This document shows positions 43,294 through 51,866 of a stretch of DNA of 54,358 bases, piece by piece. The notes under the pieces were generated by a model. The model saw only the letters and a list, made by a program, of their open reading frames with translations. It was not told the origin of the DNA and searched no databases. The DNA lies in NCBI GenBank assembly GCA_017620345.1, contig JAFZQP010000154.1:1-54358 (forward strand), in the 5' to 3' direction. The stretch comes from Lachnospiraceae bacterium (GTDB lineage Bacteria > Bacillota_A > Clostridia > Lachnospirales > Lachnospiraceae). Within the stretch, counting starts at the first letter, position 1. Every line of letters starts with the position of its first letter. Made by a program: the position numbers and the translations under genes.

Positions 43294-43455
43294 CTACTTT
43301 TTTACATTTAACAAGGACACACCCTTGAAAATGCCATAGGCAAGAAAGGAAAGCACAGTGACTACCGCAAACCCGAAGAATACGCCCATAATCACCAATT
43401 CAAAGATCGAACTAGTATAATATGCACACATATCCATCATTGACTCAAATTCCAT
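43294..43455 (-). CDS. 53-residue membrane protein, second coat-like
   Basis: ATG 43455 with AGGGTGA 6 nt upstream. Acidic N-terminus MEFESMMDMCAYYTSSIFEL, a span VIMGVFFGFAVVTVLSFLAY and a basic end (FKGVSLLNVKK): the same length and polarity as the coat protein 36 nt downstream. It may be a minor coat or a diverged duplicate. Confidence 0.75.
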   Translation of the reverse strand: MEFESMMDMCAYYTSSIFELVIMGVFFGFAVVTVLSFLAYGIFKGVSLLNVKK

Positions 43456-43460
43456 ATATA

Positions 43461-44213
43461 TCACCCTGCGTTCATTTTATGCCATAGAGAACGAGCAAAA
43501 GCACACCCTACGAGAATCCCGCATAAAAAGACTGAACAAAACATTAAACTTACATGAACAACTTGAAAATCAAAAGCATTTTGCTGAAGTTCAAACGCAT
43601 CCTTATAGTAAAGACTATCTTGCTTATATATCTCTCTTAAAATCTCGGACGCATCATCAATACTATCAATATCAACAGGATCAACAGGGTTGACCTCTGT
43701 ACCAGGATCGTCTCCTCCGGGATCCGGAGTAGGTGTTGGTTCAACAGTAGGTTCTGGAGTAGGTTCTGCAACCTCTTCAACCTCCCATACATAGTTTTCA
43801 CCAGGCCATGACTTAGTACCACGTTTACAGTCCTTAACGTAGTTATTTAAAACATAAGAAGGACAAATGTACTCTGATCCAACAGAAACATTAGGATCAT
43901 CAACATTAGCATTCATAGAAGAACTAACGTAGTAATCGGAATGAATTACAATAACGGCATCATCGAAATTAAATAACGTATAACCGTTCTGTCCGGAGAA
44001 ATCGTTAACAAGTTCATATGTATCATCACCAAACTCATCACGTCTAAAAACATAAGCAGTGGGGCGATAATCATAATTCACATAAGACCAATTACCGGTA
44101 TTCTTTCCAGTACTCCTATATACCGGAGAATTAAACTCATAAGCATAATATGACTCGTGAAAATGCCAACTTACATCCGCATCATATGTGTTTGTCTGTC
44201 CAATATCAGCCAT
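43461..44213 (-). CDS. Membrane-anchored phage protein, possible minor coat
   Basis: 250 residues. A Tyr/Asp/Asn-rich N-terminal domain (~1-145, two cysteines), a Pro/Thr/Glu linker (EPTPEPTVEPTPTPDPGG) and a C-terminal membrane helix (SLMFCSVFLCGILVGCAFAR) ending basic. No signal peptide is visible at MADIGQTNTYDADVS, so insertion would have to be by another route, or the protein sits reversed. The linker-anchor plan recalls pIII or an accessory tip protein. It ends 6 nt before the next small gene. Confidence 0.65.
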   Translation of the reverse strand: MADIGQTNTYDADVSWHFHESYYAYEFNSPVYRSTGKNTGNWSYVNYDYRPTAYVFRRDEFGDDTYELVNDFSGQNGYTLFNFDDAVIVIHSDYYVSSSMNANVDDPNVSVGSEYICPSYVLNNYVKDCKRGTKSWPGENYVWEVEEVAEPTPEPTVEPTPTPDPGGDDPGTEVNPVDPVDIDSIDDASEILREIYKQDSLYYKDAFELQQNAFDFQVVHVSLMFCSVFLCGILVGCAFARSLWHKMNAG

Positions 44214-44331
44214 GCCAAATCAATACCCAAAGGATCCAAAGACGTTGTTTAAACCTCTTCCAACCAAAGTATGTAAAATCCCTGGCTATGATCCATATAT
44301 CGTTCAATGTAAACTTCCCGTTATACATCAT
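44206..44331 (-). CDS. 41-residue basic Trp-rich peptide
   Basis: GAAGAGG lies just before ATG ATG (44331/44328). Product MMYNGKFTLNDIWIIARDFT followed by FGWKRFKQRLWILWVLIWHG. Its start overlaps the stop of the preceding gene and its stop overlaps the next start, suggesting coupled translation. Unknown function; could be a spurious frame bridging two genes. Confidence 0.4.
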   Translation of the reverse strand: MMYNGKFTLNDIWIIARDFTYFGWKRFKQRLWILWVLIWHG

Positions 44332-44689
44332 TTTCCTCTTCAAACCAGTGCTTAAACACAACACCAAGACATGAATTGAAGTTTACAAAATCTACAGTAA
44401 ATCTCTCGTCTCTGCGAGAGTACATAGCAATCATTTCCTCTACATAGTTCTGAATCTTGTCACTCTTTGCTTCAAGTCCATTAACTTCTTTATCTTTATA
44501 TGTATCCGGACGAACCTCAAAAAGTTTAAACTCAACTCTGAAACTTTTTGGAACTGCGGAAAGGTTGTATGAACCAGATGTTTTGTCACAAACAGCACGC
44601 TCCGAGGGGGAACCCTTCCGCAGTATCCCTTTTTTGTAGAGAGTAATGACGATAATGAATGCTATTATGAATAGTATCAGTATCGCCAT
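44321..44689 (-). CDS. Unknown 122-residue membrane-anchored protein
   Basis: AAGGGATGA before the ATG. N-terminal span ILILFIIAFIIVITLY, then a soluble charged domain (RVEFKLFEVRPDTYKDKEV...) with two cysteines. It begins 5 nt after the ssDNA-binding-protein gene. Family not recognised; possible assembly or structural role. Confidence 0.65.
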   Translation of the reverse strand: MAILILFIIAFIIVITLYKKGILRKGSPSERAVCDKTSGSYNLSAVPKSFRVEFKLFEVRPDTYKDKEVNGLEAKSDKIQNYVEEMIAMYSRRDERFTVDFVNFNSCLGVVFKHWFEEENDV

Positions 44690-44693
44690 AAGA

Positions 44694-44957
44694 TCATCCC
44701 TTCTTAGCAGCAGAGATAATCTGAATGTTGGTCAACGTAGCTTTGTCCTGGTATCCAGGCTCATAAGTCAACTCACACTCATCACCAGGCTTGATCCCAT
44801 CACAGTTGATGTACGTAAACTCAGAATCAGTCTTAAAACCGACACATGATCCATTTGATGTTTCGTAATCTGTAAAGGGTTTCTGGAAGAAAAGATTAGT
44901 GAAGTCTCTTCCGTTTCTTGACTGTCCTTTCTGGACACCGATGATCTGAACTTTCAT
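44694..44957 (-). CDS. ssDNA-binding protein, inovirus gpV-like
   Basis: 87 residues, AAGGAG 9 nt before the ATG. MKVQIIGVQKGQSRNGRDFT, NLFFQKPF, a central aromatic/charged region and ECELTYEPGYQDKATLTNIQ suggest a small OB-fold like phage single-strand-binding proteins, which coat the replicated strand before packaging. First gene of the phage operon, as expected for an early, abundant protein. Identified by size, composition and place rather than a diagnostic motif. Confidence 0.65.
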   Translation of the reverse strand: MKVQIIGVQKGQSRNGRDFTNLFFQKPFTDYETSNGSCVGFKTDSEFTYINCDGIKPGDECELTYEPGYQDKATLTNIQIISAAKKG

Positions 44958-45007
44958 TTTTATGTTCTCCTTTTCTTTAATTAACCCCGATATGTTATTT
45001 TGTATTC

Positions 45008-45041
45008 TAGGGGGCCAGGGGGGTTCATCCTGCGCCCCCTA
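45008..45041. other. Hairpin near right end of the element
   Basis: TAGGGGGC (45008-45015) pairs with GCCCCCTA (45034-45041) and CAGG (45016-45019) with CCTG (45029-45032), one bulged C. It lies upstream of the phage operon and before attR, with another TAGGGGG at 45058. Packaging signal or leader structure are possibilities. The remainder of 44958-45106 shows no gene. Confidence 0.5.
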
Positions 45042-45081
45042 TGGATAATGAGTCCTATAGGGGGGAGTAGTCCGCGTTCCC

Positions 45082-45089
45082 TATGCAAT
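45082..45089 (+). repeat. Right arm of symmetric attP inverted repeat
   Basis: TATGCAAT, the exact inverted copy of 33633-33640, ending 17 bp before the right core. Confidence 0.6.
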
Positions 45090-45106
45090 AAAATATAAAA
45101 GTTTCA

Positions 45107-45121
45107 TTTCGGGCTTTAAAA
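45107..45121 (+). repeat. Right attachment repeat, attR core
   Basis: TTTCGGGCTTTAAAA, identical to attL. Removing one copy plus the interior would rejoin the lipoprotein stop codon directly to the promoter region of the DUF5067 gene. Confidence 0.88.
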
Positions 45122-45132
45122 TGCATTTTTAC

Positions 45133-45161
45133 TTGAATTTTCGGCATAATGATAATAAAAT
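45133..45161 (+). promoter_or_regulatory. Promoter of the DUF5067 gene
   Basis: TTGAAT (45133-45138), 17-bp spacer, TAAAAT (45156-45161), in an A+T-rich tract just outside attR. A TATAAT at 45161-45166 is an alternative -10 with a spacer that is too long. Confidence 0.5.
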
Positions 45162-45215
45162 ATAATGAAGTGTTTGCTTTATCAACTTATTAATAGGGAG
45201 TAAAGGAGTCTGATC

Positions 45216-45875
45216 ATGCCAAGAGATTTAGATCTGGATTTTGAATTTCAGGATGAAGAGGTTCGGGAACGAAGCCAGCGTCCTGCCCAGAGAAGGGAAC
45301 CTTCGGGCGGCCATGCTAGGCCAAGGAGCGGTGGCGGAGCAAGACGCAGGAAGAACGATACGACAAGCTTTATAATACTCGGTGTCGAGATCGTCGTATT
45401 CATAGCACTGCTCGTTTTGTTCTTCGTTCTTAAATCCAAGATAGTAGATAGCGACAGTTCAACAGGAAGTGAAGCTACGGCGCAGGAAAGTGCCGGTGCA
45501 TCCAACGGAGTCAATGTGGAGAGCAATGATTTTTCACTTACATGTACGAAGGTACAGCTCGTAATGGATGCGGATAATGAGACTGCTGCACTTGTGTACT
45601 TTACATTTGTGAACAAGACGGATACACCGCTTGCAATGAGCGCGGTATTCCCTGCAAGCGTCAAGCAGAACGGAGCGGATTGTCCGGAGGATACCAATCT
45701 TGCGGATACGCCTGCTGAGATCACAAACAAGGATATGCAGGTTTCGGGAGGCCAGTCGGTTGAATGCTGCTATGCGTTCAAACTTTCGGATCAGACAAGT
45801 CCGTTGACGCTGACAGTGCACGACAATTATTCGACATTCCAGGATATAGGTTCCACAGAGATACCTATCAGTTGA
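45216..45875 (+). CDS. DUF5067-domain membrane protein
   Basis: 219 residues. A charged, Arg-rich cytoplasmic N-terminus (RPRSGGGARRRKND), one span (SFIILGVEIVVFIALLVLFF), a Ser/Thr/Ala linker, and an external beta-sandwich-like domain (AALVYFTFVNKTDTPLAMSA, SVECCYAFKLSD) matching DUF5067/immunoglobulin-like proteins of Clostridia. AAAGGAG upstream of the ATG. Function unknown. First host gene right of the element; a terminator follows. Confidence 0.8.
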   Translation: MPRDLDLDFEFQDEEVRERSQRPAQRREPSGGHARPRSGGGARRRKNDTTSFIILGVEIVVFIALLVLFFVLKSKIVDSDSSTGSEATAQESAGASNGVNVESNDFSLTCTKVQLVMDADNETAALVYFTFVNKTDTPLAMSAVFPASVKQNGADCPEDTNLADTPAEITNKDMQVSGGQSVECCYAFKLSDQTSPLTLTVHDNYSTFQDIGSTEIPIS

Positions 45876-45898
45876 TCCGTGCGATGATATAGGTTAAA

Positions 45899-45935
45899 AG
45901 AGTCGGGACAGTTCATGTTCCGACTCTCAATTTTT
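45899..45935 (+). terminator. Intrinsic terminator
   Basis: AGAGTCGG (45899-45906) pairs with CCGACTCT (45920-45927), then CAATTTTT. It ends the DUF5067 transcript 13 nt before trkA. Confidence 0.85.
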
Positions 45936-45947
45936 GTGAGGTAGATA

Positions 45948-47306
45948 ATGAAGATCATAATAGTTGGGTGTGGAAAGGTCGGATCGACGCTGGCCGAGCA
46001 TCTGAATCAGGAAGGCCATGAGATAACGATAATCGACAAGCATTGGGAGAAACTCAAATATCTTGCCGACAGGATCGATGTTCTTGGCGTGGAAGGAAAC
46101 GGTGCCAGTATATCGACGCAGCGCGAGGCCGGAGTACAGGATTCGGACATAATGATCGCCACAACCAACTCCGATGAATTAAACCTTCTGTGCTGCCTTA
46201 TCGCAAAAAAAGCAGGTAACTGCCGGACGATCGCAAGGATCCGTGATCCCGAGTATTATAACGAGATGCGCTATATCAGGGATGAACTTAACCTGTCGAT
46301 GGTCATCAATCCCGAGCTTGCCGCAGCAACGGAGATCGCTAGGATAATCAAGTTCCCTTCTGCCATGAAGGTAGACACGTTCGCAAGAGGAAGGGTGGAA
46401 CTGATCAGGATAAGCGTCCCAGCAGGTTCCGAGCTGGACGGCATCAGGTTGTCGGAAATAGAGTCAAAACTTCATTGCAAAGTGCTGATATGTACGGTCG
46501 AGCGCGGTGAAGAACTGCTTATCCCTCACGGTGATTTTAATCTGGTCGCAGGAGATATAGTATCGTTTATAGCGCCGCATTCGGTAGCGCTTGCTTTCTT
46601 TAAGGCGAGCGGAGCCAAGATATCCAATAACGTTAAGTCGATCATTCTTATAGGCGGCGGTATGATGAGCTATTATGTCGCCAAGAAGCTTGAAGAGACC
46701 AAGATAAGCGTTAAGATCATAGAGCAGGATTTTGCAAGATGTCAGGAACTGTCTGATATGCTTCCCAAGGCCATGATCATCAACGGTGACGGAACGGATA
46801 AGAAGTTGCTTGAAGAAGAGGGGATAGAAGTTATTGATGCGGTGGGTAATTTTACCGGTATTGATGAGGAAAACATACTTCTGGCCCTGCATGAAAAAAG
46901 TATGAGTAACGCAAAGCTTCTTACCAAGATAAACAGGATCACTTTTGAGGAGGTCATTGCGGGGCTCGACATAGGGAGCATCATCAATCCGAACAGCATC
47001 ACAAGTGATAATATCGTAAGATTTGTAAGAGCTATCAACAACAGCAAGGGAAGTAATGTTGAGACGCTGTATAAGATAGCGCAGGGAAGAGCCGAGGCGC
47101 TTGAATTCCGTGTCAGGAACGAATCCGCAATAGTAGGCAAACCGCTTATGGATCTGTCTATTAAGCCTGATGTGATCATTGCATGCATAACAAGGGATAA
47201 GAAAGTCATTATCCCCAGCGGCCAGAGCACGATAGAGAGGGATGATCTGGTCGTGGTAGTCAGTGTAAGCCGCGGACTCAATGATCTGGAGGATATTCTT
47301 GCATGA
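45948..47306 (+). CDS. trkA: Trk potassium uptake regulatory subunit TrkA
   Basis: 452 residues with two RCK units. First NAD-binding site MKIIIVGCGKVGSTLAEHL with acidic IIDKH, then a C-terminal RCK domain (VELIRISVPAGSELDGIRLS); the second unit begins SIILIGGGMMSYYVAKKLEE with KIIEQD and ends in another TrkA-C domain (ALEFRVRNESAIVGKPLMDL). Cytoplasmic gating ring for TrkH. GTGAGG before the ATG; overlaps trkH by 4 nt. Confidence 0.95.
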   Translation: MKIIIVGCGKVGSTLAEHLNQEGHEITIIDKHWEKLKYLADRIDVLGVEGNGASISTQREAGVQDSDIMIATTNSDELNLLCCLIAKKAGNCRTIARIRDPEYYNEMRYIRDELNLSMVINPELAAATEIARIIKFPSAMKVDTFARGRVELIRISVPAGSELDGIRLSEIESKLHCKVLICTVERGEELLIPHGDFNLVAGDIVSFIAPHSVALAFFKASGAKISNNVKSIILIGGGMMSYYVAKKLEETKISVKIIEQDFARCQELSDMLPKAMIINGDGTDKKLLEEEGIEVIDAVGNFTGIDEENILLALHEKSMSNAKLLTKINRITFEEVIAGLDIGSIINPNSITSDNIVRFVRAINNSKGSNVETLYKIAQGRAEALEFRVRNESAIVGKPLMDLSIKPDVIIACITRDKKVIIPSGQSTIERDDLVVVVSVSRGLNDLEDILA

Positions 47307-48745
47307 ATAAGAAGATGGTGGCTTATTTTGTCGGCAGGGTGCTGCGCATAGAAGCGTTTCTTATGTTACTGCCCGCGCTTGTGGCGATAATATATCGGGA
47401 ACAGTCCTGGATCATTATTGCCGGATGCGCTCTTTTGACTTTTGCCGTCGGATATCTGTTTTCCAGAAAACATCCAAAGAACATGTCGTTTTTTACACGC
47501 GAAGGGATAACCGCGGTCGCGATGAGCTGGGTATTCATGTCGATATTCGGAGCCATCCCCCTTTGGTACCAGGCACCTAATGTCGGATTTACGGATGCCC
47601 TGTTTGAGACGATCTCTGGTTTTACCACTACCGGAGCCAGTATACTGACAGAGGTGGAGAGCCTTCCGAAAGGGATACTTTTCTGGAGAAGTTTTACTCA
47701 CTGGGTAGGGGGAATGGGAATACTTGTGTTCGTTCTTGCCATTCTTCCGGAGGCGGCGGGTGACAGTATATATCTGATGAGAGCGGAAAGCCCGGGTCCG
47801 TCTGTCGGTAAGTTTGTTCCCAAGGTAAAAACAACTGCCAAGATACTGTATCAGCTGTATATAGCGATAACACTCTCCGAGATCGTGATATTGTTCTTTG
47901 CCGGAATGAACCTCTACGAGGCCTGTGTTATCTCATTCGGAACCGTCGGAACGGGTGGATTTGCAACAAGGAATACGGGCTGCTTTACGTATACGCCGCT
48001 TCAGCAGTGGATCATCACAGTTTTCATGATGATCTGCGGTGCCAATTTTAATGTATATTTCCTGATCGCCGCCAAAAAGTTCAAAGAAGCATTCAGGTCG
48101 GAAGAGGTTCTGTCATATCTGGGAATATACCTGGTCGCGGTCATAGCCGTTCTGATAAATATCCGTAATGTTTTCGGAAGTGCCGGTGAAGTCATAAGGC
48201 ACAGTTTTTTCAATGTGGCATCGGTCATGACCACTACCGGTTTTGCGACATTCGATTTTAACGAGTGGCCGAACTTTTCCAAGATCATGATGCTGCTTGT
48301 CATGTTCATAGGCGGCTGTGCCGGTTCCACTGCCGGCGGAATGAAGGTGAGCCGTATCGTGATCGGGTTCAAGACGATCCGGAAGGAATTGGAGCATTTT
48401 GTCCATCCGAGGAGCGTCAAGATACTCAAGTTCGAAGGAAAGCCGATAGAGCATACGGTGCTTAGAGGGATAAATGTTTATTTCCTTACGTATACGACCA
48501 TATTTGCAACTTCCATTCTTCTCGTAGCCCTTGATGGCAAGGATTTTACTTCTACTGTAACTGCGGTCATAGCCACATTCAACAATATAGGTCCGGGACT
48601 TGAAATAGTAGGACCATGCGGGAATTATTCGTCATTTTCCGCCTTTTCCAAGTATGTGCTAATGTTTGACATGCTTGCGGGAAGACTGGAACTGTTCCCG
48701 ATGCTGCTGCTGTTCCTTCCGATGACATATAGGAGGCAGAAATAA
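47303..48745 (+). CDS. trkH: Trk potassium transporter membrane subunit
   Basis: 480 residues, polytopic, with the four pore-loop signatures of the Trk/Ktr family: ETISGFTTTGASILTEVESL, SFGTVGTGGFATRNTGC, FNVASVMTTTGFATFDFNEW and ATFNNIGPGLEIVG, plus FIGGCAGSTAGGMKVSRI. Moves K+ (with Na+ or H+) under TrkA control. Confidence 0.95.
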   Translation: MNKKMVAYFVGRVLRIEAFLMLLPALVAIIYREQSWIIIAGCALLTFAVGYLFSRKHPKNMSFFTREGITAVAMSWVFMSIFGAIPLWYQAPNVGFTDALFETISGFTTTGASILTEVESLPKGILFWRSFTHWVGGMGILVFVLAILPEAAGDSIYLMRAESPGPSVGKFVPKVKTTAKILYQLYIAITLSEIVILFFAGMNLYEACVISFGTVGTGGFATRNTGCFTYTPLQQWIITVFMMICGANFNVYFLIAAKKFKEAFRSEEVLSYLGIYLVAVIAVLINIRNVFGSAGEVIRHSFFNVASVMTTTGFATFDFNEWPNFSKIMMLLVMFIGGCAGSTAGGMKVSRIVIGFKTIRKELEHFVHPRSVKILKFEGKPIEHTVLRGINVYFLTYTTIFATSILLVALDGKDFTSTVTAVIATFNNIGPGLEIVGPCGNYSSFSAFSKYVLMFDMLAGRLELFPMLLLFLPMTYRRQK

Positions 48746-48755
48746 GGAGGTTTTT

Positions 48756-50525
48756 ATGACACAATCAAGAACACATAACTGCAACCAGCTTCGTATCGAA
48801 AACGTAGGTGAGACTGTAACGATAGTCGGCTGGTACGATAATATGAGAAAGGTGAGCAAGAATCTCGGGTTTCTGATCCTTCGTGATTTCTACGGAGTTA
48901 CGCAGGTCGTTGTCGAGACCGAGGATATGATGAACCGTCTGGCAGGGATCAACAATGAATCAACCCTGTCCGTTACGGGTATCGTAAGGGAGAGATCCAA
49001 CAAGAACAAAAATATCCCCACGGGCGATATCGAGGTTGTTCCGGACAGTATCGAGGTGCTCGGCAAATGTATATATAACGAGCTTCCGTTTGAGATAAAC
49101 AGATCGCGCGAGGCTGACGAGGCCGTAAGACTGAAGTACCGCTACCTTGACCTTCGTAATCCTGAGGTACGCGAAAAGATCGTACTTCGCAGCAGGATAG
49201 TAGCAGAGCTTCGGAGCAGCATGATCGCCCATGATTTTCTCGAGATCACGACTCCGATACTGACATGTTCTTCGCCGGAGGGTGCAAGGGATTATCTTGT
49301 ACCTTCAAGAAATCATCCCGGCAAGTTTTATGCACTTCCGCAGGCACCGCAGCAGTTCAAACAGATACTGATGACGAGCGGGTTTGACAGATATTTCCAG
49401 ATAGCTCCGTGCTTCAGGGACGAGGACGCAAGAGCCGACAGGTCTCCGGGAGAATTCTACCAGCTTGATATGGAGATGGCATTTGCGGGACAGGAAGATG
49501 TATTTGCTGTAATGGAGGATGTGCTTCCGCCGATATTCGCAAAATACGGAATATACCACAATGCTTCGGCAGCGCCGTTTAAGAGGATATCATACACCGA
49601 AGCGATGGAGACATACGGATCGGACAAGCCGGATCTTCGAATAGACCTGGTTCTTAGGAATGTTTCGGATCTGATGCAGGGTATCGGTTTTGAGCCTTTT
49701 GAAGGCCAGACCGTTGAGGCGATCGTCGTGGATGATTTTAGCGCAACAAGAAAAGTGATAGATAAGATCATCGCGGATACCGAAGTGATCAGTGGACACA
49801 AGTCATACTGGTTCAGGATAGATGAGAACGGAGAGATCGTCGGCGGGATCGCTAAATTCCTTCAGGATAAAAAAGAAGAGGTCATAAAGACGCTTGCACT
49901 TAAGAACGGATGCTTTGTAGGTCTTAGTGCAGGAAAGAAGTCGGATGCCCTTAAGACTGCGGGTGTGCTGAGAAAGCTTCTCGGAGCCGCTTCCGAAGGA
50001 CATATGAAGAAGGATTGCTATGAATTCTGCTGGATAGTTGATTTTCCGATGTATGAGATCGGAGAGGAGTCGGGAGAACTTGAATTCTGTCATAATCCGT
50101 TCTCGATGCCGCAGGGAGGCATGAAGGCGCTTTGTGAGAGTGATCCGCTTTCAATACTTGCGTACCAGTACGACCTTGTCTGCAACGGCGTTGAGCTGTC
50201 TTCGGGAGCTGTCAGGAACCATGATCCCGAGATAATGGTCAAGGCATTCTCGCTCGTAGGACTCGGAGAAGAAGATGTCAAAGCCAAGTTCCCGGCAATG
50301 TACAATGCATTCTGCTACGGTGCGCCTCCGCATGCGGGTATCGCGCCCGGCGTTGACAGGATGGTAATGCTCATAGCCGGAGAGGAGAGCATCCGTGAGA
50401 TCATTCCGTTCCCGATGAACAAGATGGCAATGGATGTTATGATGGGAGCACCTTCTTCTGTTGACAAAAAACAGCTTGATGACGTTCATATTTCGATCAT
50501 TGAAGCTGATGTTAATGATGTTTAA
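48756..50525 (+). CDS. aspS: Aspartyl-tRNA synthetase
   Basis: 589 residues, class IIb synthetase. N-terminal OB-fold anticodon domain (VTIVGWYDNMRKVSKNLGFL), motif 1 region FLEITTPILTCSSPEGARDY, motif 2 FRDEDARADRSPGEFYQLDM, a bacterial insertion domain (GAD-like), and motif 3 GIAPGVDRMVMLIAG. AAGGAGG upstream. No terminator is obvious; an 8-bp inverted repeat CTGTATCA/TGATACAG (50567-50574, 50606-50613) lies between it and the next gene. Confidence 0.96.
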   Translation: MTQSRTHNCNQLRIENVGETVTIVGWYDNMRKVSKNLGFLILRDFYGVTQVVVETEDMMNRLAGINNESTLSVTGIVRERSNKNKNIPTGDIEVVPDSIEVLGKCIYNELPFEINRSREADEAVRLKYRYLDLRNPEVREKIVLRSRIVAELRSSMIAHDFLEITTPILTCSSPEGARDYLVPSRNHPGKFYALPQAPQQFKQILMTSGFDRYFQIAPCFRDEDARADRSPGEFYQLDMEMAFAGQEDVFAVMEDVLPPIFAKYGIYHNASAAPFKRISYTEAMETYGSDKPDLRIDLVLRNVSDLMQGIGFEPFEGQTVEAIVVDDFSATRKVIDKIIADTEVISGHKSYWFRIDENGEIVGGIAKFLQDKKEEVIKTLALKNGCFVGLSAGKKSDALKTAGVLRKLLGAASEGHMKKDCYEFCWIVDFPMYEIGEESGELEFCHNPFSMPQGGMKALCESDPLSILAYQYDLVCNGVELSSGAVRNHDPEIMVKAFSLVGLGEEDVKAKFPAMYNAFCYGAPPHAGIAPGVDRMVMLIAGEESIREIIPFPMNKMAMDVMMGAPSSVDKKQLDDVHISIIEADVNDV

Positions 50526-50628
50526 TGATTTTTTAATCTTCGCTAAAAGACGTATTAATGATCATTCTGTATCATCTGCACCATAAGGTCACAACAAACA
50601 ACGATTGATACAGAAAGGTTGGTAGAAA

Positions 50629-51138
50629 ATGGATACTTTTGAAAAGGTTGAGAAACTCAGGGAAAAAGCAAATGTAACGTTTGAAGAGGCTAAGGCTGCT
50701 CTTGAAGAGGCAAACGGAGATCTTTTGGATGCGATGATCCTTCTTGAGAAGCAGGGCAAAGCCGAAACAAAGGCAGAAAGCTACAGCACCAAAAACGAAG
50801 CAACGGATCTGATCGTTGTGGATCAGCCGGAGAAGAAGGAAGAGAAAAAGCGAGGCAACGCATTCACCGACAAGGTAAAGGCACTGTGGCACAAATCATG
50901 TGAGAACTACTTTGTTATCGAGAGAAATGATGAAAACATCGTTAACATTCCAATATGGGTGTTCATCCTGATCCTCATCTTCACATGGCATGTAACGCTT
51001 ATCCTTATGGTCATCGCATTGTTCTTCGGATGCAGGTACAGTTTCCAGGGAAAAGACGAGATGAAGCTTGCGAATAATGTGTGCGAGAAGGCTTCCGAGG
51101 CTGCAGACAAGGTTAAAGAGGAATATAACAAGTTATGA
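50629..51138 (+). CDS. UBA-like / DUF4342 membrane protein
   Basis: 169 residues. N-terminal UBA-like helical bundle (VTFEEAKAALEEANGDLLDA), charged linker, DUF4342 segment (NYFVIERNDENIVNIPIWVF) with two closely spaced membrane helices (FILILIFTWHVTLILMVIAL) and an amphipathic basic/acidic tail. The domain pair is common in Firmicutes, of unknown function. AGAAAGGTTGG upstream. Its stop overlaps the response-regulator start, so it may act with, or be the output of, that signalling pair. Confidence 0.8.
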   Translation: MDTFEKVEKLREKANVTFEEAKAALEEANGDLLDAMILLEKQGKAETKAESYSTKNEATDLIVVDQPEKKEEKKRGNAFTDKVKALWHKSCENYFVIERNDENIVNIPIWVFILILIFTWHVTLILMVIALFFGCRYSFQGKDEMKLANNVCEKASEAADKVKEEYNKL

Positions 51139-51866
51139 TACCACACATATTGATAGTTGAGGATGAAGAGAAGCTGGCACGTTTCGTGGAACTCGAACTG
51201 GTCCATGAGGGCTATGAAGTCACGAAAAGCGGTGACGGGCGCGAAGCTCTCCAGCTTGCAACGGATAATACATATGATCTGATACTGCTCGATATCATGC
51301 TTCCGGGCCTGAACGGCCTGGAAGTTTTGCGTAGACTGGGCAATACGAGCCCGACTCCGGTCATACTGCTGACGGCAAGAGATGCCGTCATGGATAAGGT
51401 TTCGGGACTCGACGCCGGGGCGGTGGATTATATAACCAAGCCTTTTGCCATAGAAGAACTCCTTGCAAGGGTCAGGGTAGCGCTTAAACTTCATCCCATA
51501 AGGACCGAAGGTGAACGGCCGGATGCAGGGACGGGGGCCGGAAATACGGCATCTGACAGGGAAAACGGTATACACAGATGGAAAGACCTGATACTTGACG
51601 AGAAAAAACATCGGGTCACATATGACGGTAAGGAAATAACTTTGACAAACAGGGAATTCGAGATGCTCAGGGTCTTTCTTACCAATCAGGATATAGTGCT
51701 CACAAGAGATACTCTTTTAGAAAAGGTATGCGGATATGATTATGTGGGCGAGACAAATGTTGTTGATGTGTATGTCAGATTCTTACGTTCCAAGATCGAT
51801 GAAGTCTTTGATATCAAGATGATCGAGACGGTCAGAGGAGTAGGATATGTCATCAAATCAGAATAA
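51135..51866 (+). CDS. OmpR-family response regulator
   Basis: 243 residues: receiver domain (HILIVEDEEKLARFVELELV, phospho-acceptor in LILLDIMLPGLNG, ILLTARDA, ITKPFAIEELLARV), an unusual Gly/Asp-rich linker (RPDAGTGAGNTASD) and a winged-helix DNA-binding domain (ITLTNREFEMLRVFLTNQD, VVDVYVRFLRSKID, TVRGVGYVIK). ArlR/CovR-like. Overlaps both neighbours. Confidence 0.94.
   Translation: MIPHILIVEDEEKLARFVELELVHEGYEVTKSGDGREALQLATDNTYDLILLDIMLPGLNGLEVLRRLGNTSPTPVILLTARDAVMDKVSGLDAGAVDYITKPFAIEELLARVRVALKLHPIRTEGERPDAGTGAGNTASDRENGIHRWKDLILDEKKHRVTYDGKEITLTNREFEMLRVFLTNQDIVLTRDTLLEKVCGYDYVGETNVVDVYVRFLRSKIDEVFDIKMIETVRGVGYVIKSE

Larger units (their letters stand above)
33601..45121. mobile_element. 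Integrated inovirus-like element with CRESS-type Rep and origin
   Basis: About 11.5 kb between perfect 15-bp direct repeats. The minus strand carries filamentous-phage functions (ssDNA-binding protein, several 30-55 residue membrane proteins, pVIII-like coat, Zot/pI ATPase, pIII-like secreted protein) and a HUH-helicase Rep with its own stem-loop origin. The + strand carries accessory genes and repeats. No secretin (pIV) gene is present, as expected for a host without an outer membrane. Base composition is clearly richer in A+T than in either flank, and the sense of the phage genes is opposite to the host genes. No tyrosine or serine integrase was found; an IS30-type transposase sits at the left end. 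Confidence 0.9.
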
